Assembly (NCBI GenBank): GCA_033032865.1
Contig: JAWHQI010000170.1
Span: forward strand, 5,345,501-5,409,500
Origin: Dactylorhiza incarnata
Taxonomy: Eukaryota > Streptophyta > Magnoliopsida > Asparagales > Orchidaceae
DNA length: 64,000 bases
Direction: 5' to 3'
Positions 26,201 to 41,200 of this stretch are shown here, one piece after another. Both the position numbers and the translations under genes were made by a program. Below the pieces are notes generated by a model. It made no database searches. It was not told the origin of the DNA and saw only the letters and a program-made list of their open reading frames with translations. Numbering within the stretch: the first letter of the stretch is position 1; each line of letters opens with the position of its first letter.

Positions 26201-29200
26201 CTTCTAAAGATGCATGTTCATGAATCTTTGGTTTTGTTTGATAACATTATTCAGCTATGACATGTATGAAATAAAGTAAGTGCTGCGCGCATAGTGAATT
26301 AAGTTGATGCTGGACAAGGCAAAGATAGCATTATTCAACTGTAGGGGAAGATGTTGATCTAACTCTATGTGATGATGCAGATAGACATGCAATGGATAAA
26401 CACAAATAACAACAAACTGTACACTAATGAATTGCAGTTCCATGAGTCAACATGCAATGTGTCCGACACATTTAATTAAGTAAAATAATTTTAAAAATTA
26501 CATAAAAATTGCAATTGATCACAATGATTTCAATTAAGATTCACAAGTAATAATTGCGTGTTAATGAGAGTGCCAAAAAATTAAACACGTTACAAGTAAA
26601 CTGATGGAGATCCACGACTTTTGGATCATCAGATGGATGATCGGAGACCGTCATCGTGTTCGTCGCTATTTTTCACATTTTTTATGTTTTATTTTTTGGA
26701 CTTGTATTTTGGGAGTTATGTTAAATTATACATCAGGCGATCGTGACCGTTGGATATACATAACCTAACTCCCTCTCTTTATATGCCAGCATCGCCCAGT
26801 TCAGAAGGGATCGAGAGTTAGGGTTTTGAAAGGATAAACCACTTGATCCTCCTTCGCTGCGACGTCGAAGGCCTCCGTGTAGCGCGACGCCGCCGGATTC
26901 GCCTCCTGGGGGTGCGACACCCTCCCCCCCCACCCCACCATCCATCCTTCAAGCCGCCGGCGAGTCTTCCAGTCGCTGGATTTGGGATCCTCCACAGCCC
27001 GTCTTCAACGCCTCCAACAATCGCTGCCCAGTTTTCCTCTGCCGCACCGCCGCCCACCTTTTTCCCCACCGCCGCCTCTCCCTCATCACCTGAAACTGCC
27101 ACTCCGCCCCTCCCATTCATCCCTGCTTGTCTCCTGCTCAAACCGCCATCCAACTAGGGCTGTTTCCGTCCCTATCTGCTACAGCCGTGAGTCTCCTCCC
27201 ATCCAGGAACCAAACCCCCCACTCCAAACAAGATCCAGTCCTTTTCCAGCTTTATTCCAGCCTCCACCAGTCCTCCAATTTCTTTCCCAGCACCTTCTCT
27301 GACCTCCACAGCCCCTCCCCCACTGAAATCCATCCCCTATCAGCCCTGACCAGCCACTATTGCCCCCTAATACCCTTCCAGCGCCTCTAAAATAGCCTCC
27401 AATCTCCTCTAATAGTCCTAATTCAGCCTCAAACTGCAGCGCCTACGCTTCCGGACAGCCACCTCTACGGGTCTTCCCCACCGCCTCCGGCATCAATTAC
27501 TTGAGTTTTTATACTTCCAGTTTCATTTCTTTGCATTGTACGGGTTCCTTGTATTGCTAGTAATATATTGCTTAAAATTAATTTGACTATGTCTCTTTTT
27601 CATAGCGTGTATCTCATAATTTGTCATGTGCTTTGAATTCTGGTGCACTCTTGATTAATTTGCATTTATCCCTTATTTACTTTGAATGTTCATGCTTGTG
27701 ATTAAATATGCGAGTTTCAAAATTAACGTTGTTTAATTATTACACGTCGGAACTCTTTGCATGATTGGATCATTCATATTTGCATTAGGTTTAAGGTTTG
27801 TGTCGTGGGAGTATGTGTGCTTGCATTTCTCTCGCATTTTAGGGTTGTTGGTTCTATTACATTTACTTGCGATTGTTTGCTTGTCATTTAGGTTTAGGGC
27901 ACTGTTCTTCCACCACCTATAGATTCGTCCTGCGTCATAAACTTTGCTCATCCAACAATAGAAAGAGGCAAACCGAATAAACTGAATATTATTAAGCAAT
28001 AAAGGTGAGTAAGTATAGGGCAATGAAATATGAAACTAACTATAAAAACTCACCAATCATTTGTCCCCTCAATGGAAGGGTGTTGAGAAGGGGCTGGATT
28101 GTGGTGCTAGAGGATAGGTTGATGATGGGCTTGTTGTGGATTGGAAGTGGTGGAGGCTGTAGGGTAGAGGGGCAGCTGCGGTTGAGGTTGCAGGGAAGGG
28201 ACAAGTTGCAGTTGTAGAAAGTGGGTTGTTGTGGCTGTTGGAGGGGGAGGCTTCTTCGTCTGTGGAAGTTTGAAGTTGCGTGTTACGATCTCCTCACTTT
28301 TGGGGTTAATACATGAGAAGATTCTAGAGAAATCTGGAGTCTTGTACATAGGAAGACAGTAGAACAATCTAGAGAGTCCATGACTCTTGTATATACCGGA
28401 ATTGTATAGAATACTCTAGAATAGTAGGGATCTAGAATATTCTTTGGATTGGAGGGAAACCTCTTTGGGGCCTATAAAAGGGGAAGTCCCCCTCATTTGT
28501 ATCCATCCAAGTTTGGAATAAGCTTTTGAGTTCTCTTGCTTACTTCTTCTATTGTGCTCTTGTGTTCTTGTTCTCGTTCCCATTTCCACCACAGTTTTTT
28601 AGAGGGAGGCTGACTTAGCTAGCCGCGAGGGGTGGCAAGAGGAGCTAAGGCCGTGCGCGACATAGTCAAGGGGACTAGTCCGTGACAGTTGGTATCAAAG
28701 CGAGGTTGACCTAGGTTGACCCAGGTTCACTCAGGTTCAATTTGTGGTGCTGCTATGGCGAATGAGGCAAACAACTCAAGCGTTGTTGACGAGCGCGACA
28801 GGGAAGTTGTGGATCAACAAGGCAGGAAGAAGAGGGATCATAGCAAGACGCGTGAAGGAACTCACGTGGATCAGGCTGTCATGATGCTGGCCGACCGAGT
28901 TGAGAAGGTGGAAGGTAACTTCGAAGCTCTTGAGGCCCATGTGCTAGAAGAATTCGAGTCCATCAAGGAGTCTACCCAGACTTGTCTTGATGCTCACCCG
29001 GCGTTGGAGGAACGCCTCGCTAGGATGGAAGATGTCATTCAAGCAATGCGGATTGGCTTTGATGATATGAAGGAGGAAATCACCTTATGTCGCAGAGCCG
29101 TGGCTAATGGTGGAGGCAACATGGCAATGGGCAATCCAAGGATGGAGGTTCCTAAGCCCAAGCCATTTGTGGGCAAGCGAGATGCAAATGAGGTAGAGAA

Positions 29201-32200
29201 CTTTATTTGGCAGCTGGAGCAGTTCTTCGAGGGGTGTAACCTCATCGACGAAGCTGCTAAGGTACGACAAGCCTATGTAGCTTCTCTTTGGTGGCGAAGA
29301 AAGCAGGCCGACATCGAGAAAGGCTTGTATCGTATAGATACATGAGAGGAGTTCCGGCGTGAACTCAAACGGCATTTCTATCCAGAAAATGTCGTTTATG
29401 AAGCTAAGAAGAAGCTTAGGGAGTTGAAGCACAAGGGGAGCATTGCGGAGTATGTTAAAGAATTTACCACCTTGATGCTGCAAATTCCTAGCATGTCGGA
29501 TGAAGACTTGCGATTCTTCTTCGTGGATGGTCTTCATCATTGGGCTAAGCAAGAATTACAAAGGCGAGATGTCAAGACGTTGGATGAAGCTATTGCCACA
29601 GCTGAGTCCCTTATTGAGTACCAACGGAACCCAGATACAACAAAGCCAAAGAAGGATAAGGATTACGGGAAAGGTGGGGGAGAGAAGCGTGATGGCAAGA
29701 AGCCCAACTTCCAGCGACATGACACTCGGAAGGAATATGAAGAGAAGAAGAAGGCCTTCATTCCGAAAAGGGGATGCTTCTTATGCAAGGGACCGCATGC
29801 AATGAGCAGCTGTCCAAAGATGGGAACGCTTTCAGCAATTATGGAAGGCAATGATGCGGGAAATTCTGGAGAAGGTTCTTCTGCTCAAATGGGATCATTA
29901 CAACTACTTAATGCTTTGAATATTAGACCTGCTCCAGCCGCATCACCAAAAGGATTGATGTTCGTGGAGGCATATGCAAATGGGAAGGCCACCAAGGCCA
30001 TGCTTGACACAGGAGCAACGCATAACTTCATGACCGAGGAGGAAGCCAAGAGACTTGGTCTTCATGTCTCTAAGGGTGAGGGATGGTTGAAGACGGTGAA
30101 TGGGAAGACGAGACCGCTGTAAGGAGTTTCACGCGGAGTGGAGTTGCAGTTGGGAACTTGGAAGGGCCAAGTGGACTTCTCCATTGCACCGATGGATGAT
30201 TTTCAAGTTGTACTTGGGATGGATTTCTTCGAGAAAGTACGAGCTATCACTATGCCTTTTTGTAGATCCATGTGCATCATGGAGAAAGGGTCTCCATGCA
30301 TGATCCCAGCGGTGGAAGGGCCACCAACAAAGGGAAAACAACTATCGGCTATGCAAATAGCCTAAGGCGTCAAGAAAGGAGAGGTGTCTTACTTAGCCAC
30401 CTTGAAGGAAGAAGCTGCGACAAAGGATGAGGAGGTACATCCTTTCATTAGGCAAGTCTTGGAGGAGAATCAAGACGTCATGCCAACCGAGCTTCCAAAC
30501 AGGCTACCACCTCGGAGGGAGGTGGACCATGAGATTGAGCTGGAACAAGGGGCGAAACCACCCGCGATGGCGGCATATCGCATGGCTCCGCCCGAATTGG
30601 AGGAACTCCGCAAGCAGCTGAAGGAGCTACTTGATACGGGAAAGATCCGTCCATCGAAGGCACCATACGGCGCACCGGTGCTCTTTCAGAAGAAGAAAGA
30701 TGGATCTTTGCGGATGTGTGTAGACTATCGGGCACTCAACAAGGTAACGGTCAAGAATAAGTATCCTATTCCTTTGATCGCTGACTTGTTCGATAGGATG
30801 GGGAAAGCCAAGGTCTACACCAAGATGGAATTGCAGAAGGGCTATTATCAAGTCCGAATTGCTGAAGGAGATGAGCCGAAGACAACGTGCATCACTCGTT
30901 ATGGGTCTTACGAGTGGTTGGTCATGCCATTTGGCTTGACTAATGCACCAGCCACATTTTGCACTTTGATGAACAGGATATTCCATCCCTACCTGGATCA
31001 GTTCGTGGTGGTTTATCTTGATGACATCGTGATCTACAGCAACTCAATGGAGGAGCATGCGGAACATCTTCGCACTATCTTTCGAGTCTTGCGGGAGAAC
31101 GAGTTATATGTGAAGAAGTCAAAATGTACGTTCGGCACGGAGGAGGTCTCATTCCTTGGACATGTCATTGGACATGGCCAGTTGAAGATGGATGAAGCCA
31201 AGATCCAAGCGATCATAGATTGGGAACCACCTACTAAGGTAACCGAGCTAAGATCTTTTCTTGGACTTGCAAATTACTATCGGCGGTTTATCCAGGGCTA
31301 TTCAAGGAGAACAGCCCCATTGACGGACTTGCTAAAGAAGGATAGATCGTGGGCTTGGGATGATGGATGCAAACAAGCCTTTGAAGATCTAAAGCAAGCA
31401 GTGAGCACCGAGCCGGTGTTATCATTGCCGGACTTTGGAAAGGAGTTCGAGGTCCAGTCGGATGCTTCCGACTTTGCCATTGGTGGAGTCTTGATGCAGG
31501 ATGGACATCCTATTGCATATGAAAGTCGAAAGCTGAACGAGACGGAGCGACGGTACACCGTCCAGGAGAAGGAAATGACTGCTATCATACATTGCTTACG
31601 GGTGTGGAGACACTACTTGCTCGGGACGAAGTTCGTGGTCAAGACGGACAATGTGGTCACAAGTTACTTCCAGACGCAAAAGAAGTTGTCTTCAAAACAA
31701 GCAAGGTGGCAAGATTTTCTAGCAGAGTTCGACTATTCGATGGAGTACAAGCCCGGGAAGGCGAACATTGTTGCGGATGCCTTGAGCCGCAAGGCTGAAC
31801 TTGCAGCTATGTCCACGGTGAAAGGGGAGTTGCTAACCAGGATCAAGGAAGGGCTGCAACAGGATCCGTTGGCAATTGAGCTTATGAAGGAGGCAAGGGA
31901 AGGAAGAGCAAAACACTTTTGGGTAGATGATGAACTCCTTTACACCAAGGGGAAGAGACTATACATCCCAAAGTGGGACAACCTACGGAGGGAATTGATC
32001 AAGGAGTGTCATGACACTCGATGGGAAGGTCATCCTGGCCAAAAGAGGACCATGGCGCTAGTGGAGATCTTGTACTACTGGCCGAAGATGAAGGAAAGCG
32101 TGGACGTATATGTGAAGACATGTCTTGTGTGCCAACAAGACAAAGTGGAGAATCGGCAACCAGCGGGATTGCTAGAGCCTCTTCCAGTTCCAGATCATCC

Positions 32201-35200
32201 ATGGCACACCGTGACGTTGGACTTCATCAACGCTCTTCCCAAATCAGAGGGATTTGGATCGATCATGGTGGTCGTAGCAGATTCTCCAAGTATGGGACAT
32301 TCATCCCATGCACAAAGGACTGCACAGCGGAGGAAGCGGCCCAAGCATTCTTCAAGCAAGTGGTAAAACATTGGGGGCTTCCACAAAATATTGTGAGCGA
32401 TCGGGATCCTCGCTTCACGGGGAAACTTTGGACGGAGTTGTTCAAGATGATGGGATCACAACTAAACTTCTCCACAAGTTTCCACCCGCAGTCCGATGGG
32501 CAGACCGAGAGGGTAAATGGCTTATTGGAGTGCTACTTGCGACACTTTGTGAGTGCTAACCAGCGGGACTGGGCAAAGATCTTGGATGTTGCTCAGTTTT
32601 CCTACAACCTGCAGATGAGCGAGTCTACGGGAAGGAGTCCCTTCGAGCTGGCGACCGGGCGTCAACCGCTCACACCGCATGCACTAGCCATCAACCCTGG
32701 AGAAGGAAAGAGCCCAGGAGCACTTTAGTTGGCAAAGTCTTGGGAGGAACAAAATGACTTGGCCAAAGTCTGCCTATAAAAAGCAAGGAAGCGCATGAAG
32801 AAATGGGCAGACGTGAAGAGAAGACCGCAGGAGTTTGGCCTAGGAGATAAAGTGATGGTAAAACTCTTACCCCAACAGTTCAAAGTAATGCGAAGCATGC
32901 ATAAGGGGTTGATAATGAGGTATGAAGGGCCGTTTGAGGTGATCGGCAAGGTAGGAAAGGTGTCATATCGCCTTGATCTACCCAACTCGTTGAAGATTCA
33001 TCCGGTCTTCCATGTAAGCATGTTGAAGCCTTATCATGAAGATCAGGAAGACCCAAGGCGAGGAGAATCACATAGAGCGCCTCCGATCATGACCAAATCA
33101 TTCGAGAAGGAGATTGATCGGGTGCTATCTCAGAGGGTGGTACGGCGACGCGGAGTCCCGCCAAGTACGCAATACTTAGTCAGATGGAAGGGATTGCCAG
33201 AGTCCGATGCTACTTGGGAGACATTAGAAGACTTGTGGCAGTTCAAGGACTTTATTCAGCAGTACGAGGCGACGAGGACGACGCCAGGATAGGTGGGGGA
33301 GAATGTTACGATCTCCTCACTTTTGAGGTTAATACATGAGAAGATTCTAGAGAAATCTGGAGTCTTGTACATAGGAAGGCAGTAGAACAATCTAGAGAGT
33401 CCATGACTCTTGTATATACCGGAATTGTATAGAATACTCTAGAATAGTAGAGATCTAGAATATTCTTTGGATTGGAGGGAAACCTCTTTGGGGTCTATAA
33501 AAGGGGAAGACCCTCTCATTTGTATCCATCCAAGTTTGGAATAAGCTTTTGAGTTCTCTTGCTTACTTCTTCCATTGTGCTCTTGTGTTCTTGTTCTCGT
33601 TCCCATTTCCACCACAGTTTTTTAAAGGGAGGCTGACTTAGCTAGCCGCGAGGGGTGGCAAGAGGAGCTAAGGCCGTGCGCGACATAGTCAAGGGGACTA
33701 GTCCGTGACATGCGGCTGTGGTTAAGGCTGCAGGGGAAGGGAGTTGTAGGGGAAATAAGAGGCTGGTGCACTAGTACATGATGGAAGAGGCGGCTATTAT
33801 TGATTAACAGTCCTCTTTTATAGTTAGCATTCAGAGAGAAACCAAAATTGCTATTCTAATTTACCTATATTAGAAATAAAATGGAAAAGATAAGAACTTT
33901 AAATAAAAAAAATTAATCTGCATTTCCAACGAGCTTCTCGCATCTTCTCTACAATTGGCGTCACTCCTGTCTTATCCCTGATACATTCATTCCTAATTTT
34001 ATCCAGTCTCGTGTGACCACACATCCACCTAAGCATTCTCATCTCCGCAGCTCCCATTTTTTGCTCATGTACACCATTCACTGCCCAATACTCAGAACCG
34101 TAGAGCATTGTTGGCCTAATTGCAGTACGGTAAAACTTGCCTTTAAGTTTTAATGGCACTTTACGATCACATAAGATCCCAGATGCGTCTCTCCACTTTA
34201 ACCAACCTGCTTGGATTCTATGTATCACATCTTTATCTACACCTCCATCTTTTTGAATTATCGATCCCAGATATTTAAAGCACTCACTGCGGGAAATATC
34301 TTGGTCACCCAATTTAATGACGGAGTCATCCGACCTTCTTGCACTACTAAATTTAAGCTCTATATACTCTGTCTTTGTCCTGCTCAACCTAAAACCCTTC
34401 TTTTCTAAAGTGTCTCGCCAAGATTCAAGTTTCGTGTTTACACCCTCACGCGTCTCATCGACCAAAACAATATCATCTGCAAATAATAAACACCAAGGTA
34501 TTGCTTGTTGGATATGTGCGGTGAGCTCATCTAAGATAAGGGTAAAGAGATAATGACTTAAAGCTGACCCTTGATGTAAGCTTACAGCGATAGGGAAATC
34601 TTGTGTTAATCCTCCAGATGTCCTCACCTTGGTCACTAAATTTGTATACGTACACACAAGACTCGATAAAATTAGGAATGAATGTATCAGGGATAAGACA
34701 GGAGTGGCGCCAATTGTAGAGAAGATGCGAGAAGCTCGTTTAAGATGGTTCAGAACATGTACATAGGAGATCATTAGAGGCACCTGTTAGGCGTTGTGAG
34801 AGTTTAGTCACTAGACATGTTAAACGGGGGAGGGGTAGACCAAAAAAGACTTGGGATGAAACTATCAGGAAAGATATGATGTACTTAGGCATTAGTGAGA
34901 CTATGATTAAAGATAGGGAGCAATGAAGACAAAGGATCCTTATAGCCGACACCACTATGGTGGGATAAAGGCTTGAGTGTTGTTGTTGTTGTATTTCCAA
35001 GGTTTTATATAGGCAAATGCCAAAAAAATTGGAAATATTTTTTATCTATATCTTTTATGCAGAGAACATGCGAGGAGCTTGACTAAGATGGTTTGGACAC
35101 GTACAAAGGAGACCATTAGAGGCACCCGGTAGGTGTTGTGAGAGTTTAGTCACTAGGCATGTTAAACGGGGGAGGGGTAGACCAATAAAGATTTGGAATG

Positions 35201-38200
35201 AAACTATAAGGAAAGACATGATGCATGTACTTAGGCATTAGTGAGATTATGACTATAGATAGGGCACAATGGCGACAAAGGATCCATATAGCCGACCCCA
35301 CTATAGTGGGATAAAGGCTTGAGTGTTGTTGTTGTATATTTTAAATCCCATAGTATTATATTGAACTCCAATTAAGATCCTATTTCTCTGCACCGATTAC
35401 TGAAGCTTTCAAGTTCCACTATATGGATGAAAATATCCACAGGCTTTGTAAATAGTATTTTTGATCTCATCATCCAAAATTCATCTTTCAAATGTAAAAA
35501 CCCTAGCTTTTTCCAGACCTTGTTTGGGCTGAAATAAATGATAAACTTGCTGAATTTTTTTTAGCGGCAAATTTTTGAGCTTGTGCACTTTCTGAATGAG
35601 TTATTATTTTCATTTAATTAAAATCTTAATGCAAGATCCTGAGTTATGCTAATTTTATTTTATATTATCAATTCATATCAGTCTGAATACTGTTCTCTTA
35701 TCAAAGTATCTAGCTCAATATATCGTCCGTAAATGTGTTTGCTGAGGTTTGAGCTATTAAAAATAATTTTTTGTCAAATATTTTGTTGGCAGATTGAGTT
35801 CCGGGTTTTATGTTCTTCAACATGTCTGCGTGCAAGTCGCATTTTTCGTGATCTCTCTGTCATGTGAGTCTTCATATTCAAATATTTTTTTTTCAGAATA
35901 AGCACGAAACTGGATGTCCATAAGTAGCTCTGGAATTTTTTGTCAATAAGCCCTAGTCTCGCAAGTTTTTGTCAGATGATTGATTTTTCCACTCTTTTCC
36001 AAAATTTAATCATCAAGTCCTATTAGAACCTTTGCATCCAACATTACAAAAATATTTTGGAGAGGGAATGATGAATTGATGATCTATGTTAAGTGCACGA
36101 GAATACACAAGCTTCCCGATTGTGATTAGTTTCTTTTAGTTGTGAGTTGACCTGTGATCCTAGCCCGCTCTGGACCATGTTACTTCTTAGTCATATAACC
36201 TAAAGTTAATTGATTATAGGTGGAGGGCCCAATATTTATAGTAAGCGCACAATGATACAAGAATTTCCGTTCTGAGATTAATTATCAACAAGACCCTCAA
36301 TTATAAATATGTTTCATATATGTTCTTTGGATTATTAGAATGACGCTGTCATTTATTACAATTTCCTTGTTGTCTGTTACTGTGAAAAAAATTGTTATTA
36401 GACTTCAATCAATTTCTCCTCTTTCTTCCAACTTTTGTGATCAAAATGGAAGTGTACCTATTGTTGAAATGTTCAAAAGCAGGATCATGTGAAACCCTTT
36501 TAGCAAATTGAAGGAAACATTGAAATATTTGTTTGTTTGTTTGAGGGACCTAATGTTGAGGTTTTGAAATTGGAAGTACCTGCATGTAATCTTAACACTA
36601 TTTTAATATCTCCCCTTGTTGAAATTTGCATTAAATCTGTTTCTTCCACATTTTGTTCACTGCCAGATATTCAAATAAGATTATTTCTTTTGGGACAGTA
36701 GACCTCGGCCATTTCCCAAATGCTGCGGAGAATTTCGGAATATCTTTGTCTGGTAAGGTGTTTAGGGTTATAGCTTCTGATTTTGTAGATCAGTTTTGAT
36801 TTTAGGGTTTTATTCACCTTTATTTTTTTTTGAGAAAAACCAGGTCCACATCCCACCTATATTTTATATGAAAAAGCTGTCGAAGTTACTCGCTTAGAGT
36901 CGAAAGCTTTCATGCCATCTATTACCAAGGTTTCTCCCTTAACTTAGTTATGCCTCTCCTGCAAGTTTAATTTAAACCTTTTATTGAAATTCCATTTCTT
37001 ATCTATATTTTCTAGGATACATAATTATTTATTCAAACTTTGAGTTTAATTTAAACCTTTTTTTTAGTTCTTATTATCAAACTTTAGGCAGATGCTAGGA
37101 AAACTTAATACTCAAGATAATACGAACTAGAAAGAGAACGCTTGGATTAATGAAACAACGGATACAATCCGGAGCAAGCTCCGGCCAACTCTCGGAGGCT
37201 GGTTCTTCCAAAGAGCTTCTCTTTAATGAGAGCCCAAAAGATAATAGATCTCAAGATATCCTAACTCCCCAAAACCACCTCCTTATATAGGGAGGGGGGG
37301 GGGGGGGCACATCAACTCTAATAACATTTAAAAGAAAACAATAATAATAATGGTAGGAAGGAGGAAGGAGAAGAGAGATCTAGAGGAGAATACTAGAGAG
37401 ATTTAGGGTTTGAAGAGGAAGGAGAAGAATACCTTGAGATTAATTGCCTGCCCTCCCATGAGAGCAGCCCGGGTAATTATACTCGAGCCAAAGAGGGGCC
37501 GGCCGGCCCCTCCAGTTGGGGCTGAACCCGTTTGGTTCAGCCCCGGCCGACCGGTTCACTGGTTGGGGGCTGAACCGGTTGGTTCAGCCCCGTTGGTCGA
37601 CGCTCTCTTGCACCGCCGAACATAATGACGCCCCGTGAAGCGTAGCGGGGGCGTAACATTCCCCTCCCCATCAAGGACCAGCTTGTCCTCAAGGTGGTAG
37701 TCGGGGTAGAGCTCCTTGAAGTCCAGTAAATCCACCCAAGAATTGTGCGCCGTCGACAAATTCCTCCACTTGACCAAGAGCTCCGACCGATACTCTGCGC
37801 CCCGGTTCTTCCATTTAAGCATTAAAACATCCTCCGGTAGGGGGCGAAGCTCGCCCGCAGCAGTAACCTCAGGCAGAAGCGTACTCGGTTGGACATTGGC
37901 ACCCACCTTCCGCTTGAGTAAGGATACATGAAAGGTTGGGTGAATGCGGGATCCCTAAGGCAAAGCTAACTTGTAAGCCACCGGCCCCACACTGCCGAGT
38001 ATACGAAAGGGGCCGTAATATCGAGGAGAAAGCTTCTGATTGCTCCGACGAGCAACAGATAACTGCCGGTAAGGCTGGAGCTTGAGGAAAACTTCATCGC
38101 CCACAACGAACTCCCGTTCCTTGCGGTGTTTGTCCGCCTGCAGCTTCATACGGTCCTGGGCTAGGCGGAGGTTCTCCCGGAGGGTAGCTAACATGCTATC

Positions 38201-41200
38201 CCGATCACGAAGAGCTCGATCAACCGCCGGTAGGGCGGTGCTGTCTGGCTCATAGCTACCCAAGGTCGGTGGAGGGCGGCCGTAAACAATCTCAAACGGC
38301 GTCATCCGGCTGGCAGAGTGATATGAAGTGTTGTAGCAATATTCGGCCCAATGTAACCACTCCGGCCAAGTCCGAGGCTCATCCATAACAAAACAGCGTA
38401 AATATGTCTCGACACCCCTATTGAGAACCTCCGTCTGACCATCCGATTGAGGGTAATGTGCCGTGCTGAACTGTAAACGCGTACTCTGTAACCGGAAAAG
38501 TTCCCGCCAGAAACTGCTCACAAAGGTAGGGTCCCGGTCAGAAATAATGGCACGAGGAAGGCCATGTAATCGGACAATCTCCCTAGCAAATAGTGCGGCA
38601 ACCAACTCGCCCGTGTACGGATGACTGAGAGCAAGGAAATGCCCGTACTTGGATAGTTTATCCACCACCACCAAAATCACCGATTTCCCCTTGGACTTAG
38701 GCAGCCCGTCAATGAAGTCCATGGAAACCGTGTCCCAAATATGCTGTGGAATCTCCAGAGGAACCAATAGCCCGGTCGGGGACGAAGTCTCGTACTTCTG
38801 ACGCTGGCAGATCTCACACTGTCGTACGAACTGCTGTATGTCCCGCCGCATGCCGGCCCCAAAGACATTTGCTCGCGCCCTCTGAAGGGTCCGAAGCACC
38901 CCCGCATGGCCACCCGTCGGTGAAGAGTGAAACTCGTGCATCATAACCGTTTTCCATGCTGAGTCGGAGGGCACGACCACCCTGCCCTGTTAGCACAGCC
39001 GGCCATTCTGAAGATGATAATCGGGGGCCACCGTCTCCCCCCGCCGCATGCCGGCCCAAAAGACATCTGCTCGCGCCCTCTGAAGGGTCCGAAGCACCCC
39101 CGCATGGCCACCCGTCGGTGAAGAGTGAAACTCGTGCATCATAACCGCTTTCCATGCTGAGTCGGAGGGCACGACCACCCTGCCCTGATAGTACAGCCGG
39201 TCATTCTGAAGATGATAACCGGGGGCCACCGTCTCCCCCCGCTGCAAAGTCTCCACCAAGGAACGTAAAGTAGCCGTACGCATGACCTCCTCCTGAATAT
39301 CATCTAATGAATCCACCAACGGTCCGGAAATGTGAGCGAGAGTACCCTCCGGTAGGCGAGAAAGAGCATCCGCTACCACGTTATCCTTACCCCTTCGATA
39401 CACAATCTCGTAATCATAGCCGAGAAGCTTAGTAACCCACTTCTGTTGTAGAGGAGAAGAGACCCTTTGGTTCAGGAAATGTTTCAAGCTTTGGTGGTCG
39501 GTGCGGATTTTAAAATGCCGACCCAACAAATATGACCGCCACATAGCCACAGCATGAATGATAACCAACATCTCCTTCTCATAAGTGGAGAGTCCCAAGG
39601 TACGGGGGGGGGGGGGGGGGGGGGGGGCAGAGCCTTGCTGTAGAAGGCCAACGGCCGCCCCTCCTGCATCAGAACTGCCCCTATGCCAACACCAGAGGCA
39701 TCCGTCTCCAACACAAACTCCTTTGTGAAATCCGGTAATGCAAGAACTGGAGTGGTGGTCATGGTCTGCTTAAGAGCCTGAAATGCTGCCTCCGCTCCCT
39801 CATCCCAAGAAAAGGAATCCTTCTGCAGCAGCTGAGTCAAGGGGCGAGCTATCTTCCCATAATCTCGTACGAATCGCCTGTAGTACCCTGTAAGCCCCAG
39901 AAATCCCCGCAAGGCACGGACTGTGACGGCCGCAGCCATGACTGCATACTCTGAATCTTCCTTGGATCGTCCCTAACGCCTTGGCCGGAAACCAAGTGTC
40001 CCAAGTACTCCACCTCCTCCTGACCGAAGGAGCATTTGGAACGGTTGGCATAAAGCCGGTGACGGCGAAGTATGGCCAAAACCTGCTCAACATGACCCAC
40101 ATGGTCCTCCCAATTGGCGCTGTAGATAAGAATGCCATCAAAGAAGATCAACACAAATTTCCGCAGGAGCTTGCGAAAGGTCTCATTCATGTTCGCCTGA
40201 AAGGTGGAGGGACCTCCAGTTAGCCCATTGGCCATGACTAAGAACTCGTAATGGCCATCATGTGTCCGGAAGGCCGTCTTATGGATGTCCTCCTGTGCCA
40301 TCAGAATCTGGTAATAGCCTGAACGTAGATCGAGCTTGGTGAACAGTCGTGCACCATGTAGCTCGTCTAGTAACTCTTCAACCAAGGGAATCGGGAAGTT
40401 GTCCTTTACCGTGGCGCTGTTCAGGGCCCGGTAATCCACGCAAAATCTCCATGAACCATCTTTCTTCTTTATCAAAATGACAGGAGCTGAAAATGAACTT
40501 GCACTCGGCCGAATGATGCCCGCCTCTAACATCTCGCGGACGCTACGCTCAATCTCGGCCTTCTGAATATGTGGGTAGCGATATGGTCGGATATTAGGGG
40601 CCTCGGCGCCCGCCTTAAGCTGAATATGATGATCTCTGAATCGAGGTGGTGGTAATGTGCGTGGTTCCTGGAAAACATCAGAATATTCCATCAGAAGAGA
40701 CTGTAACTGAATTGGTACCTCAGAATTTGCGGTATCGGCCGTTTGGACTTCCCTAAGGACGTCCATCATCTTTCCTTCCTCACCCAACCGCTGCATGCTC
40801 CGAAGAGAAATCTCCTTCACTGGCGAAGAGATGATACCCTTCAAACAGAACTGCTTTCCCCCGTGGAGGAACTCCATAGTCATGTGCTCCCAGTCGAACG
40901 TTACCCTCCGTAACTGACGTAGCCACTGCACTCCCACTACCATATCCGAGCCCCGAATGGGTAACAGGTAGACGTCGGTGCACCCGCTATAGCCCTGCAT
41001 CCGTCGCTCCACACCCTTCAGCACCCCCTCACATTGCAGCTTGCTGCCATCCGCCACCATAACATGGAAGGCAGCCCCCTTATCGATCCTATGCCCCACT
41101 CGCTGTGCCACCTCTGGATGAATGAAATTGTGGGTGCTCCCACTGTCCACCAAAACAGTCACCTTCTCGCGGGCAATCTGTCCCGCAAGACGCATAGTAA

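Larger units (their letters stand above)
28281..33710 (+). mobile_element. Complete Ty3/gypsy chromovirus, recent
   Basis: Two 407-bp LTRs (28281-28687, 33304-33710), TGTTACGATC...CGTGACA, differing at eight positions by eye (about 2%). TGCG flanks both sides (28277-28280, 33711-33714). It holds a primer site, gag-pol and a chromodomain, and lies in intron 6 in the sense orientation of the host gene. Short LTRs and the chromodomain suggest a Reina-like lineage, but I did not run a phylogeny. Confidence 0.93.

Noticed and set aside
26843..27390. Proline-rich frames on the + strand
   Set aside because: C-rich leader of the solo LTR at 26602-27937.
33899..34783. A 294-codon open frame taken as one gene
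   Set aside because: It reads across the inversion junction of a LINE. The first about 40 codons are antisense LINE sequence.
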